Positions 34,424 through 45,000 of a stretch of DNA of 64,000 nucleotides are shown piece after piece. The notes beneath the pieces were generated by a model. It had not been told where the DNA came from, made no database searches, and saw only the letters and a program-made list of their open reading frames with translations. Both the position numbers and the translations under genes were made by a program. The stretch's first letter is position 1, and every line of letters starts with the position of its first letter. The stretch is from Acidobacteriaceae bacterium (GTDB lineage: Bacteria; Acidobacteriota; Terriglobia; Terriglobales; Acidobacteriaceae): contig DASZBM010000001.1 in assembly GCA_035944135.1 (NCBI GenBank), positions 124,001-188,000 of the forward strand, written 5' to 3'.

Positions 34424-37114
34424 ATGACGCCGGAGCAGTGGTCGAAAGTGCGCACCGAGCTTGAAACGGTACTCCTTGTCGACGGCGCAGATCGCAACGC
34501 CTACCTGGAGGGCTTGGCGGGGCGATCGACGGAGATGCATCGCGCCGTTCTCGACCTGCTAGGGGCTGAGCCCGAATGTCAGCGGCTCTTTGATGTCGAC
34601 CGCTGGAGAGACGAGATTGAGCGGGCTGTTGGCCTCAGCGGCCTGATGATTGGAAAGTATCGCGTGCTGCATGAGATTGGCAGCGGCGGCATGGGTGCCG
34701 TCTATCTTGCCGAGCGCGCGGATCAGCAGTTCGAGCAGCGTGTCGCGCTGAAGCTGATGCGCGAGATACTGCCGGGCAGGGGCGCCCTCGAACGATTCCG
34801 ACGCGAGCGGCAGATTCTCGCGAAGCTCGAGCATCCGGGCATCGCGCGGCTGCTCGATGGAGGGGTGACTGACTCGGGTCAGCCGTACGCCGTGATGGAG
34901 TACGTCGAAGGTCTGCCCATCGATCAGTACTGCGAGCGCCATAAGCTCTCCGTCGCGGACCGTCTGCGCCTCTTTTTGCAGGTGGCTAAGGCTGTAGAGT
35001 TCGCTCATAGGAACCTGGTGCTCCATCTGGACCTCAAACCAGCCAACATACTCGTAACAGCCGACGGCGCAGCGCGCCTTCTGGACTTTGGAATCTCGCG
35101 CATCCTCAATGAGACGCACACCACTGAGCTGACCGCGCCGCTGTTGACGTTGCAGTACGCCAGCCCGGAGCAACTCAGCGGTCAGCCGGTGGGAATGGCG
35201 AGCGATGAATTCTCGCTGGCGACCGTCCTCTACAAAATGCTGACGGGGACTCTGCCCTATCCCATCGAGGGGATGTCGAGCTTCGAGGCAGCACGCGTCG
35301 TCCGGGAAACGGCCGCGCGCCCGGCGAGCGAGGTTGCGCCTCCGGAGCGCAAGGCTGAACTGCGGGGGGACCTCGACATCATCCTGCTTCACGCATTGCG
35401 CAAAGAACCAGAGCGCCGTTACGGCACGGTATCCGACTTTGCCCGGGATGTGGAGCGTTATCTCGCTTCGGAGCCCGTTGCGGCGCACGCCGACAGCGTC
35501 CGCTATCGCGTATCGAAATTTGTGCGTCGCCATCGCGGTTACGTTGGGGTGGCTGCTGCGGCCCTAGTGATTGCGATGGTGAGTGTGGTGTTCGTCGTTC
35601 GGTACGCCATCGTTGCGCGCCGCGCGGAAAACGTCGCTGAGACGCGCCTGAAAGACGTGCACGACCTCGCGCACACCTTCATCTTCGACGTCGACCCGAA
35701 GCTTGACGGAATTCCGGGCACCGTAGAAGCCCGGGGCGTCATTCTGAAAACGGGCATGAAATACCTTGACGTCTCCGCGGCGGCCTCCGGCAACGACGAT
35801 AAGTTGAAGATGGAGCTCGCGCAGGGATATGCGCAATTGAGTCAGGAGCAGTACAACTTCCTCAAGCAGAGCGAGGGCGACGTAGCCGGCGCTCACGTCT
35901 CACAGGCCAAGGCGCTGGCACTCGCCGAAAATGTGCTGAGCCGGCACCCCAAAGATCCGAAGACGATTCAGGATTTCATCTTCGTCGACCTGCGTAACGC
36001 GCAGGCGATCGACGAGGCTCAGGGCGATATTCCCGCTTATGACGCGCAACTGAAGCATATGTGGGAGGTGGGACAGCCGCTGCTGACCGGGAAACCGACC
36101 GCGCGAAGCCTGAATACGATGGCCTCGATCGCCGGTGAACTCGCGACCAATCGCACTGGCAACGGAGCGATGTGGAATTTCGCCGACCCGCGTGGCGGCA
36201 TTACCTGGGCCGTGAAGTCGCGTGAGCTCGCGGACCGCGTGGTACGCGAATATCCGAATGACGTCGTCGCGACCTGGTCGACGGTAAATGCGATCTACGC
36301 CGAACTCACGATCATCGACAGTTCCATCTACCTGGGTGATGAAAACGGAGTGCGCAACGCTTATGCGGAGCTGGAACGCCGGGCGCAGGATCCCCGGGTG
36401 CAGGATCCCCGCCTTGCCCAAGTACGGCATGTGATTCGGGATTACGAACTCGCCACGGCAGTGCTTTTGCGCGATCTGCCAAAGGCAGACAGCCTGCTTG
36501 CCAATGAGAGTGAGAAGGATCGCCCGGAAGCGGGTAACAATGCGAAGCTCGATCAGCAGTACGCAATGCAACTCGAGTACCGGGCTTTGCTCGAACTTGC
36601 AGAAGGCCAGAAGCGTGGCGCTGACGAGGCGATGCGCTCCTTCGATGCAATGGAGGCCCTCGAACGCACGTCACGCGGAGACGTCGGGCCGCGGGTACAG
36701 CTGCTGTGGATGGGGCAGCAGTTGGGATGGGAGCCACTCATTCCTGCGGTAGAGCGCCGTCGCATCCTGGAGCGTGCGCTGGCCATCGCAGAGAACTACG
36801 CGCCCAGGTATCCGCAGGTCCTCAGCGCGGAAATCCGAATCGCCATGTGCAATCTGTTGCTCGGGCGGCTCCTCCGGGAGGAACGCAAATTCACAGAGGC
36901 GGCGACGAAATTCGAAGCAGCGCGCCAAGCCCTGGTCATCGCTCGCAAAGGCGTTCCGGATCCGCAGGAGGTCGACCTGGTCGAAAGCCAGGTGGAGGCG
37001 GAGGCGTCGGGAAATCTAGACCGCACAGACGCTTGTATTCAGCGAATTGGTGCGCGCTATTTCTACTCATTCCTGAACGGGCGGCAACAGATCGCAGCCT
37101 GTGCAGCCCGTTAG
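34424..37114 (+). CDS. Membrane Ser/Thr protein kinase with periplasmic/C-terminal repeat region
   Basis: 896 residues from ATG 34424, chosen because MTPEQWSKV is the usual opening of this kinase family; GTG 34415 with GAGAG upstream is possible. A short helical N terminus precedes the kinase domain (about 78-345): glycine loop GSGGMGAVYLA, VALKLM lysine, catalytic loop HLDLKPANIL, DFGISR and YASPEQL. The catalytic loop has Leu where most kinases have Arg (HLD, not HRD). One membrane helix (VAAAALVIAMVSVVFVVRYAIV) follows at about 370, then 500 residues of helical TPR-like sequence. It is convergent with, and overlaps by four bases, the ECF sigma gene; the two types are common neighbours in Acidobacteriota. 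Confidence 0.92.
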   Translation: MTPEQWSKVRTELETVLLVDGADRNAYLEGLAGRSTEMHRAVLDLLGAEPECQRLFDVDRWRDEIERAVGLSGLMIGKYRVLHEIGSGGMGAVYLAERADQQFEQRVALKLMREILPGRGALERFRRERQILAKLEHPGIARLLDGGVTDSGQPYAVMEYVEGLPIDQYCERHKLSVADRLRLFLQVAKAVEFAHRNLVLHLDLKPANILVTADGAARLLDFGISRILNETHTTELTAPLLTLQYASPEQLSGQPVGMASDEFSLATVLYKMLTGTLPYPIEGMSSFEAARVVRETAARPASEVAPPERKAELRGDLDIILLHALRKEPERRYGTVSDFARDVERYLASEPVAAHADSVRYRVSKFVRRHRGYVGVAAAALVIAMVSVVFVVRYAIVARRAENVAETRLKDVHDLAHTFIFDVDPKLDGIPGTVEARGVILKTGMKYLDVSAAASGNDDKLKMELAQGYAQLSQEQYNFLKQSEGDVAGAHVSQAKALALAENVLSRHPKDPKTIQDFIFVDLRNAQAIDEAQGDIPAYDAQLKHMWEVGQPLLTGKPTARSLNTMASIAGELATNRTGNGAMWNFADPRGGITWAVKSRELADRVVREYPNDVVATWSTVNAIYAELTIIDSSIYLGDENGVRNAYAELERRAQDPRVQDPRLAQVRHVIRDYELATAVLLRDLPKADSLLANESEKDRPEAGNNAKLDQQYAMQLEYRALLELAEGQKRGADEAMRSFDAMEALERTSRGDVGPRVQLLWMGQQLGWEPLIPAVERRRILERALAIAENYAPRYPQVLSAEIRIAMCNLLLGRLLREERKFTEAATKFEAARQALVIARKGVPDPQEVDLVESQVEAEASGNLDRTDACIQRIGARYFYSFLNGRQQIAACAAR

Positions 37115-37641
37115 CTCGAGGTAAGGGCGTGGGCCAGCCATAGCCGGCCGGAGGCCCAGTCGCGGTGCACGGTAGCTACGGATATGCGGAGAAACTCTGC
37201 GACTTCATCGACCGTCAGACCGCCGAAGACGCGCAACTCCACGACCTTAGCCTGCCGCTCGTCCATCGCGGCCAGCCGGTCGAGAGCCTGGTCAAGCTCA
37301 TCGAAGAGCACGGGGTCGGATTGCGCTACGTCAGGAGAATCCGAGAGATAGACCATCGTGCAGTCTGCACCGCGCTTGGCTGCGTTCTTGCCCTCGCCAT
37401 GATTGACCAGGATGCGGCGCATCATCTGCGCGGCCACGCCAAGCACCTGCGCGCGGTTCCGGAAATCGACGCTGTGCTGTCCCAGCATCCGTAGATACGT
37501 TTCGTGGATCAGGGCAGTGGGCTGCAGCGTGTGTGACCCTCGCTCGCGGCTCATGTAGATATGGGCGATCCGGTGCAGCTCTTCATAGAGCTGCGGCATC
37601 GCCGCGTCGAGAGAGATCTTGTCCGGTTTGGGCCCGCCCAT
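37111..37641 (-). CDS. ECF-type RNA polymerase sigma factor
   Basis: 176 residues. Sigma region 2 (LYEELHRIAHIYMSRER, LIHETYLRML, NRAQVLGVAAQMMRRILVNH) and region 4 helix-turn-helix (LDRLAAMDERQAKVVELRVFGGLTVDEVAEFLRISVATVHRDWASGRLWL). It matches the planctomycete/acidobacterial ECF branch that pairs with Ser/Thr kinases rather than with a classic anti-sigma factor. No anti-sigma gene is adjacent. Its 3' end overlaps that of the kinase gene, so the two transcripts converge. Confidence 0.93.
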   Translation of the reverse strand: MGGPKPDKISLDAAMPQLYEELHRIAHIYMSRERGSHTLQPTALIHETYLRMLGQHSVDFRNRAQVLGVAAQMMRRILVNHGEGKNAAKRGADCTMVYLSDSPDVAQSDPVLFDELDQALDRLAAMDERQAKVVELRVFGGLTVDEVAEFLRISVATVHRDWASGRLWLAHALTSS

Positions 37642-37792
37642 CTTCGCCTTCAGCGTAGCGCAGTTCCTGGAGTTTGAGAAGGTGAGCGGGCGGCACGCCG
37701 CAAAAGGAATTTGGGCTGGGTGAGAGGTTTCTGCGGGTCACGCTGCGTTTTAACGGTGAGCCCCACCACAGGCTGACTTCCTTTGAGGTTCC

Positions 37793-40702
37793 ATGAGCCT
37801 TCCCATGCCCGTTTCCTTCCTTCGTCGCGTCTCTTCCCTGTTCCTGGCTGTTTCGGGCCTAGTCGCCTGCATTTCGGCCTCAGGTCAGGCAAATATCAGC
37901 TCCGTAACATTACCAAAGCCTTCGGTCGCCCTGGTTGCAGATACCAATTCCGGTGCGGTTTATTCACTGAACAGTGACTTTTCGGCGAGCGCCATTGACG
38001 GCTCCTCGAATAGGGTCACGACCACCTGCCCTGCGCCGAGCGGGGTTGCGCTGGGGACATCGACGAGTTCGTCTGCGGTGATGAATGCCATCGCGCCAGA
38101 TTCACCGAACCAGGCTCTGTACCTGCTGGGGCAGGATACGGCCACGGCGCCGGATGGCGGGGTGGTGGGTTTGGGCACCACGAGCTGCGCGGCTACCAAT
38201 GTCGTGGACCTGATGAACGGCGCGAATTGGAATGCGCTAGTGACGGTGGATTCGATGCATCACCTGGTGTACGCGCTTTCGGACGCCGGGGGTTCCTCGG
38301 GCGGCGTGACGCTGACGGTTATTGATACGACAAAGTTCCCGGCGCTGACCTCGACGAACTACTCGCTGGCGAATACGACGGGGCCGTTCAGCGGTATGGT
38401 GGTCGATCCCTCGACGGGCAAGCTGGCCATCTACGGCCAGGGGCTGTATGTGTACGACCCGTCGGCGAAGGCTGTGTCGCAGGTGTACTCGCAGGCGTTT
38501 ATGACGATCGCGAACGCGTTCATCGTGCCGACGTCGTCGACGTCGACGACGACGCGGCTGGCGATCATCCCGAGCTCGCAGAGTATTGGCGGGAAGACGA
38601 TCATCGAGCTGATTGATTTGAGCAAGGTGAACGGCAGCTTCTATACCGCCGACAACGACAACCCGGTGGTGATCAACAGCAACGAGGGATTTGCGCTCGT
38701 CAGCGGTGGAGGGTACAGCGCGAAGACAGGGCTGATCTATGTGCAGGTGGAGCTGACGGACAACACGACACAGGAGCTGCTGAGCTACAACTACCAGACG
38801 CCGGCTTCGCCGAATGAGACGGTAGTGGCGGATACCTCGAAGACGAAGGCGGCGGGATCGCCGCAGACGCAGATCATCTTGAACGACAAGGCGGGTGCGG
38901 TGTTCGAGGTAACGCCGGACGTCACGTACGAGTACAACAACCCGGGCAGGCAGGGGATCGTGGCCTATGCGGTTCCGCTTGCGGGCCTGGGGACGGCGGG
39001 GATTCCGGTAACGCTGCTGGACGGGAGCGCGATGGGCGACCCGGGCACAGAGGTGACGGCGTTCGCGACGAACCAGGTTACGGGCAAGAGCTACGTGGCG
39101 ACCAACGACGGGAACGTGTTTATCATCACGCCGAGCGCGTCGAGCACGACCTCGGTGAACCTTGCGGTTACGGGAGCGAGTACGGGAACTGTGGGCGTGG
39201 CGCAGACGTTCAATGTGACGCTGTCGCTTCCGGCGAACTCCACGACGACGGAGATGCCGAGCGGCAACATTACGGTGACGGCGACGAACGGAAGCAACAC
39301 GGTGACGCTGGGCACAGTGAGTGCGTCGAGCGCGTACAGCCCGAATGGAGCGACGGTCAGCGGAACGTTCCCGAGCGCGGGGACATGGAATGTTGTGGCG
39401 TCGTATGCGGGGGATTCGAACTTTTCGGTTGGAGCGTCGAGTCCGCTGGCGGTAACGATAGCGCCGGCGGCGGTTGGTCTCAGCCTTAACATCTCCGGCA
39501 ACGCGTCGGCAATGACGAACGTGCAGCAGACATACACGATCAAGCTGAGCCTGCCTTCGGGGGTCACAACGACGAACACGCCTACAGGAACAATTGCGGT
39601 CTCGGCGAACATGGGCGGCAATTTCACTTCGCTGGGAACGGTTTCTGCGGCGAGTGCCTTCAGTGCGAATGGAGCGACGGTTACGACGACGTTCACGACG
39701 GCAGGGACCTATGTGATTGCGGCGACGTACAGCGGCGACGCGAACTTCACGTCGACGAGCGGCAATGCGTTCACGGTGACGGTGTCAGCGGGTCTTCAAC
39801 CGCTGAACTTGGCGCTGACGGGACCGACAACAGCGAACGTAGGAAGCACGCACAACTACGTAGTGCAGTTGTCGCTGCCGGCGAATGCGATGACGACGTA
39901 TACACCGAGCGGAAACGTGACGCTGAGCGCGGTTGGGCCGAACTCGACCACGCTAACGCTGGGCACGGTGAGCGCGGCGACGGCGTTCAGCGCGAATGGC
40001 GGAACGATTGCGGGGATTTTCCCGCTGACGGGAAGCTACAGCCTGGTGGCGAGCTATCAGGGAGACGCGAACTTCCAGGGGGTGACGTCAGCCACGCTGG
40101 CCGTGACGGCCACGGCGACGACGACTACGCCGGCGTTCCAGATTGTCGCGAGCGACATGGAGAATGCCACGGCGACGGGTGGACCGATGGATTCATCGAG
40201 CAACTTCCCGACGCTGAACGGCAGTGTGCCGGACACGGTGACCATCACGGTGGCGGCGGTGAATAGCTGGACGGGCACGCTGAACCTGGGTGCGTCGGGA
40301 CCGGCATCGGGCGCGAACATTGCGTTCTATGACAAGTCGGGCAGTGCGATTACGCAGATCGTTCTGCCGGCGGTTGGATCGGTTACGGTGACGGCAAAGA
40401 TCACGCCGGGTGGATCGGCGGCGCTGAAGAAGCCCGGGTTGCCATGGAAGAGCTATGGCGAGCGGGGATCGGCGACGCTGGCGGCATGCATGCTCGGGCT
40501 GCTGTTTGTTCCGCGTGGGCGGCGCCGGCAGGCCGCGAAGCTGTTTGCGGTGGTGGTGCTGCTGGTGACGATCGCGACGACGTCGAGTGGATGCTTGCAG
40601 TCGAACGGCGGCACCAAATCGTCATACGTGAATTTGACGCTTACGCCGACGACTCCTGCGAGTTCGCCGGCGGTCGGGGTCACCTTCCAGTACAACCAGT
40701 AA
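37793..40702 (+). CDS. Exported Ig-like-repeat protein with lipoprotein-signal-like C terminus
   Basis: 969 residues. Signal peptide (FLRRVSSLFLAVSGLVACISASG), an N-terminal half of about 420 residues resembling a beta-propeller or beta-sheet surface domain (VALVADTNSGAVYSLNSDFS), then three Ig-like repeats of about 110 residues (each with LxLPAN, GTVSA, FSANGAT and GDANF blocks). A last beta-rich region follows. Near the C terminus are two hydrophobic stretches; the second reads RGRRRQAAKLFAVVVLLVTIATTSSGC, exactly like a lipoprotein signal with Cys934, then 35 residues rich in Ser and Thr. Probably surface-exposed; adhesion or surface-layer role is inferred. An Lgt-family gene follows 66 bases downstream. 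Confidence 0.85.
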   Translation: MSLPMPVSFLRRVSSLFLAVSGLVACISASGQANISSVTLPKPSVALVADTNSGAVYSLNSDFSASAIDGSSNRVTTTCPAPSGVALGTSTSSSAVMNAIAPDSPNQALYLLGQDTATAPDGGVVGLGTTSCAATNVVDLMNGANWNALVTVDSMHHLVYALSDAGGSSGGVTLTVIDTTKFPALTSTNYSLANTTGPFSGMVVDPSTGKLAIYGQGLYVYDPSAKAVSQVYSQAFMTIANAFIVPTSSTSTTTRLAIIPSSQSIGGKTIIELIDLSKVNGSFYTADNDNPVVINSNEGFALVSGGGYSAKTGLIYVQVELTDNTTQELLSYNYQTPASPNETVVADTSKTKAAGSPQTQIILNDKAGAVFEVTPDVTYEYNNPGRQGIVAYAVPLAGLGTAGIPVTLLDGSAMGDPGTEVTAFATNQVTGKSYVATNDGNVFIITPSASSTTSVNLAVTGASTGTVGVAQTFNVTLSLPANSTTTEMPSGNITVTATNGSNTVTLGTVSASSAYSPNGATVSGTFPSAGTWNVVASYAGDSNFSVGASSPLAVTIAPAAVGLSLNISGNASAMTNVQQTYTIKLSLPSGVTTTNTPTGTIAVSANMGGNFTSLGTVSAASAFSANGATVTTTFTTAGTYVIAATYSGDANFTSTSGNAFTVTVSAGLQPLNLALTGPTTANVGSTHNYVVQLSLPANAMTTYTPSGNVTLSAVGPNSTTLTLGTVSAATAFSANGGTIAGIFPLTGSYSLVASYQGDANFQGVTSATLAVTATATTTTPAFQIVASDMENATATGGPMDSSSNFPTLNGSVPDTVTITVAAVNSWTGTLNLGASGPASGANIAFYDKSGSAITQIVLPAVGSVTVTAKITPGGSAALKKPGLPWKSYGERGSATLAACMLGLLFVPRGRRRQAAKLFAVVVLLVTIATTSSGCLQSNGGTKSSYVNLTLTPTTPASSPAVGVTFQYNQ

Positions 40703-40717
40703 TGGCGGACTAACCGG

Positions 40718-40747
40718 GCTGGGAATGGCCTATTCGGCATTCCCAGC
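40718..40747. terminator. Hairpin between the Ig-repeat gene and the Lgt-like gene
   Basis: A 10-bp perfect stem GCTGGGAATG (40718-40727) with CATTCCCAGC (40738-40747). No T tract follows, so termination would be partial; it could instead limit transcription or protect an mRNA end. Confidence 0.5.
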
Positions 40748-40768
40748 ACCTCCTTTAGAAGAGCACCA

Positions 40769-41545
40769 ATGTATCCGTTCTTCGATATCTTCGGCGTACG
40801 CGTCTACTCGTTCGGCCTGTTGGTGGGTCTCGGAACGATCGGCGCCATGATTGCGGCTCACCTTGATTTCAAGCGGCGTAGCCTTCGGGTTTCGGTGCTA
40901 ACCGCAGGTGCGGTTCTGCTTGGCTCGGGTGTCATCGGAAGCAAGCTCGACAGCGTCTTGATTTCGTCACTGCTCGCACATGGCACGTCGCAAGCAGATC
41001 TCCTTTCCAAATCCGGATTCACATGGTTCGGCGGCGTAGTGACCGCGATGGTTGCTGGCGTCGGGCTGGCGCGCTACTACGACGTAGGCCTCCTGGAGGG
41101 CTTCGATTCGATTGCTTTTCTCAGCCTGGGGCTGGCGATCGGGCGCATCGGATGTTTTCTTGCCGGCGATGGCGACTATGGTCCGGTGACACGCGTGCCC
41201 TGGGGTGTTGACTTCAGTCACGGCCTTGTTCCAGCAGCGGGCCTTCGCCACCCCACCATGCTCTACATTTCAATGTTTGAGCTGGCGATCTTTGCGTGGC
41301 TGTGGCCACAGGGACGCCCTGATGTGTACGCTCGAAAGCCATCGGGATCGATCTTCGCGCAGTGGCTTATGCTAACCGGGCTCGCTAGATTTGTGACGGA
41401 ACACTGGTCGCTGAATCCGATAGTCGCGTTCGGATACACGGAGGCAGAACTGGTCGGACTGGCGTTCGCGGTGTGTGGGTTGCTGCTTTTGATCTTCTGC
41501 CATCTGCGGACAACGCAATCTGTGCCAGAGAAGGCTATTGGTTAA
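40769..41545 (+). CDS. Lgt-family prolipoprotein diacylglyceryl transferase-like protein
   Basis: 258 residues, about seven membrane segments. Family markers: SLGLAIGRIGCFLAGDGDYG aligns with the Lgt signature GRxGNFxNgE, and GLARFVTEHW with the C-terminal arginine motif. RHPTMLY corresponds to HPTQLYE. The conserved Asn and the Asn-Gly-Glu of classic Lgt are replaced (Cys; Ala-Gly-Asp), and TWFGG stands where most Lgt have a His-Gly-Gly. It belongs to a divergent Lgt branch; diacylglyceryl transfer to a Cys is likely but the substrate may differ from ordinary lipoproteins. It follows the Ig-repeat gene with the C-terminal lipobox-like Cys. Confidence 0.85.
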   Translation: MYPFFDIFGVRVYSFGLLVGLGTIGAMIAAHLDFKRRSLRVSVLTAGAVLLGSGVIGSKLDSVLISSLLAHGTSQADLLSKSGFTWFGGVVTAMVAGVGLARYYDVGLLEGFDSIAFLSLGLAIGRIGCFLAGDGDYGPVTRVPWGVDFSHGLVPAAGLRHPTMLYISMFELAIFAWLWPQGRPDVYARKPSGSIFAQWLMLTGLARFVTEHWSLNPIVAFGYTEAELVGLAFAVCGLLLLIFCHLRTTQSVPEKAIG

Positions 41546-41557
41546 ATTGAGCGACTA

Positions 41558-41773
41558 TCAAGACACACCATCTGAATCAATCTTTTCAGCAAGCCGGACG
41601 ACCCGCTGTATCTGAGTAGAGGACCAACGACCGCCGCGTGGCGCACAGATTCCCCGGCGATCGAGTTCCACAGCAATCGCTGGCATCGAATCGTAGCCGC
41701 CAGCCTATACTTCACGCACTCGTTCTATGAGATCACTTGCGCGTGCTGAAGCTGCTTCTTTCGAGACCGGCGA
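41558..41773 (-). pseudogene. Decayed serine-recombinase/resolvase C-terminal fragment
   Basis: Minus-strand reading gives SKRAASARASDLIERVREV, a TAG stop, AGGYDSMPAIAVELDRRGIC, APRGGRWSSTQIQRVVRLAE, then a stop. The pattern (AIAxELxRRGIxxPRGGRWSxTQVxRVL) is typical of the DNA-binding end of resolvase-type recombinases. The internal TAG sits where the family usually has Trp (TGG), a one-base change. The catalytic domain is missing upstream (stop at 41774). Confidence 0.7.
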
Positions 41774-42073
41774 TCAGGTTCGGGTTCAACTTTGAACCTG
41801 CAAGAATTGTCATCTGCTCGTAACGATCGTGTCATTTTCTGATCTGGTGAATGGATGCCCGCACGTTAAGAGCGATACTTTCAGCCAGTTTACCGGTATT
41901 TCACCGGACCGAAAGCCTGGGGTGTGGTGTGGGAATTGTGACGAGCTGTTGTTAATTCCTGTCAGACATGCGGCGGAATTGGTCTATAGTTCGACTATCA
42001 CCGCTTACCCTAACGTCGCTTCGCGACGACTCCACAAAGCACGCGAAAAGTCGTGTATCCACCGGAGGACCAA
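41774..42073. other. Promoter region of the second TonB receptor
   Basis: 300 bases without a convincing gene; lower GC than its surroundings. It should hold the promoter of the receptor gene at 42074. Confidence 0.45.
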
Positions 42074-45000
42074 ATGAAACATAAGTTACAGATACTCGCA
42101 GTATTTTTTGCCGCAACCACCGTTGCGGCCTTTGGCCAGTCCACAGCAGCTCTCTCAGGAACCGTAACCGATCCGACAGGAGCCGCAGTTCCCAATGCGC
42201 ACGTCGTTGTTCATTCTCTCGGCACCGGAGCGGACCGCAACGTTGATACGGACGCGTCGGGTCTCTACGCGGTGCCTTCGCTCGAGCCGGGTGACTACTC
42301 GGTGCGGGCTTCGGCAACTGGATTCGCCAATGACACGGTGCCCAAGGTGACGCTGAATGTCGCCAGCTCGGTCACGCTGAATTTGAAACTTGCGATCGCG
42401 TCAACGGGCGAGACCGTGCAGGTAGAAGGCGAGGCGCAGAACCAGATTGAGACGCAGACGATCACGGTCGGCGAGGTGATCGACAATCGTCAGGTTCAGG
42501 ACCTTCCGCTAAATGGGCGGCACTTTCTCGATCTGACGGTGCTGACGCCGGGCGGAGTGGTGGCGCCGACGAACGGCAGCCTGACGGCAACGAGCCGCGG
42601 ACTGGGAGCGAACTCGTTTATTACGGGGGGCAATCGCGAAGACTCGGTGAACTTCCAGATCAACGGCATCAATCTAAACGACATCAGCCAGAACCAGATT
42701 ACGTTTCAACCGTCGATCGCAACGACAAGCGAGTTCAGGATCATCAACCAGACGTTCAGCGCGGAGTACGGGCGCAGCGATGGATCGATCGTGACGGTGG
42801 CAACGAAGTCGGGAACCAACCAGTTCCACGGCGAGGCGTTCGACTACTTCCGCAATGAGGCGCTGGACGCGCGTAATTATTTCAACCGGAACTATAACCC
42901 GGCGACCCTGGTTCCATTGCCCTTCGGCACGGGAGCGAAGGCACCGCTGAAGCGCAATAACTTCGGCGGCGATCTAGGCGGCCCGATCTTCCGCAATCAC
43001 ACATTCTTCTACTTCAGCTATGAGGGATTGCGGCAGCACCAGGGCATTCTGCAAAACAGCAATGTCTTTACGTCAGCACAGCGCGCCGCCTTTATTCCGG
43101 GCACTGTTGGAGCCAAAATTGCGGCGCTGATTCCGCAGCCGAACAGCGGCTCGACGTACGTCTCCTTCACACCGGGACCGGTGCAGATCGACCAGTACAC
43201 GGGTGATGTGCTGCAGAAGATCGGCGACTACGACACGTTGCACGGGTTCTACGCGTTCCAGAAGGACGTACGCACCGAGCCCGCGCTGCAGGGCGATACG
43301 CTACCGGGATGGGGTGACCACCGCGCCGCGCACCGGCAGATCGGCACGCTGCAGTACGTGCACATCTTCTCTCCAAAGATCACGAACGAGGCGCGTCTCG
43401 GCTTCAATCGGATCTCGATCTCATTCAATCCGGCGAACACAATTGATCCGACGAGCGTGGGCCTGGGCGATGGATTGAGCGGCCCGGTCGGGCTTCCGCA
43501 GATCACGATCACGGACGATAGCTTCACGTTCGGTGGACCGTCGGGCTTCCCGCAGGGCCGCGACACGACGACGGGTGTGCTCGCAGACACAGTCACGATG
43601 CTCAAGGGCAATCACCAGATCAACTGGGGCGGCGAGTTCCGTCGCTATCTGCTGTACAGCTTCACGGGCAACATCGGCAGCATGAGCCTGACGTCCGCGA
43701 ATCTGGCGGGAGTTGGCTATAACGGCGTGGCCGTGACGCCGGTCTTCGCCATTCAGCCGAACATCATCGACTACCGCGTCTACGCGGATGCCGCGGGGGC
43801 GTTTGTTCAGGACCATTACAACGTGACGCCGCAGCTGATGTTCGAGTACGGACTGCGGTTTGAGTGGAACGGCACACCGGTTGAAGGCGAAAATCGTATT
43901 TCGATCTTCCAGCCGGCTACTTCAACACTGGTCCAGGCGGGCACGAACGGCATTCCCGCTGACGGCGCCTACAAGCAGAACTACAACCTGGAGCCACGGC
44001 TGGGTTTCTCGTATGACGTCTTCCATAACCAGAAAACTGTTGTGCGTGGAGCGTACGGTTTGCTGGTGGATCAGCCGGTGGCCGGCACGGTAACTGTTCT
44101 GACCGCTAATCCGCCATTCACCACTGCGGTTTCCTACAACAACAGCGCGAACCCACAGCCTCTGAGCAACATCTACGCGGCGGCGGCGGGCGCGTCAGGG
44201 TTCGCGCTTGGGTATGTCAATCCGCACTTCCGCAATGCGTACGTAGAAGACTTCAATTTGAACATCCAGCAAGCGTTGCCCTGGGCGATGGTCGGCACGA
44301 TCGGGTACTACGGATCGACGGGTCACCATCTGCTGATCAACACGAACTTCAACCAGGCCTCCGGACCGCCGAGCAGCCCCAGCCCGCGTCCGTACACTAC
44401 GCTCGCTTCAACGAGTCCGATCGCTAGAGGCGCCTCAATCGCCTCCAACATAAACGAGCGAAACAGCATCGGCTACTCGAACTACAACTCAATGTGGGTG
44501 ACATTGAACAAGAGCTTCGCCCATGGCTTCCAGTTCAATACGAACTACGAGTGGGCGAAGTCGATGGACATCAACTCACTCGGCTCACAAGGGACACTTA
44601 CAGCTAACGGAGGGCTCGAAGACGCCAATAATCCGGCCTTGAATTATGGTCTGTCGGACTTTGACGTGCGGAATCACTTCGCTGGCACGGCGATCTACGC
44701 GCTGCCGTTCAAACGCAACCGGTTCGTGGAGGGCTTCCGGTTGGAAGGAATCTTCCAGTACCAGACCGGGAACCCGGTGAATATTCTGGCTTCGACCGAC
44801 GGCTATAACGGGATCGCCGGCAACATTCGGCCGAATCTGCTGGGTAAGTTCGGGCGCAGCAGGGTGCAGGTTCCGGGGCAGTCGTACATTCAGTACTTCA
44901 ACGTCCCCGGGGGACAAACCTATGGCGGATCGATTTGCGATCTGACGAACTACACCCCAGCTTGCCTTCTACAGGTTGTGGGAACACAGCCATCCGCGAC

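Noticed and set aside
41829-42077. 82-codon open frame upstream of the second TonB receptor
   Set aside because: It needs a weak GTG start, runs over the receptor's ribosome site and start, and shows no conserved-looking pattern.
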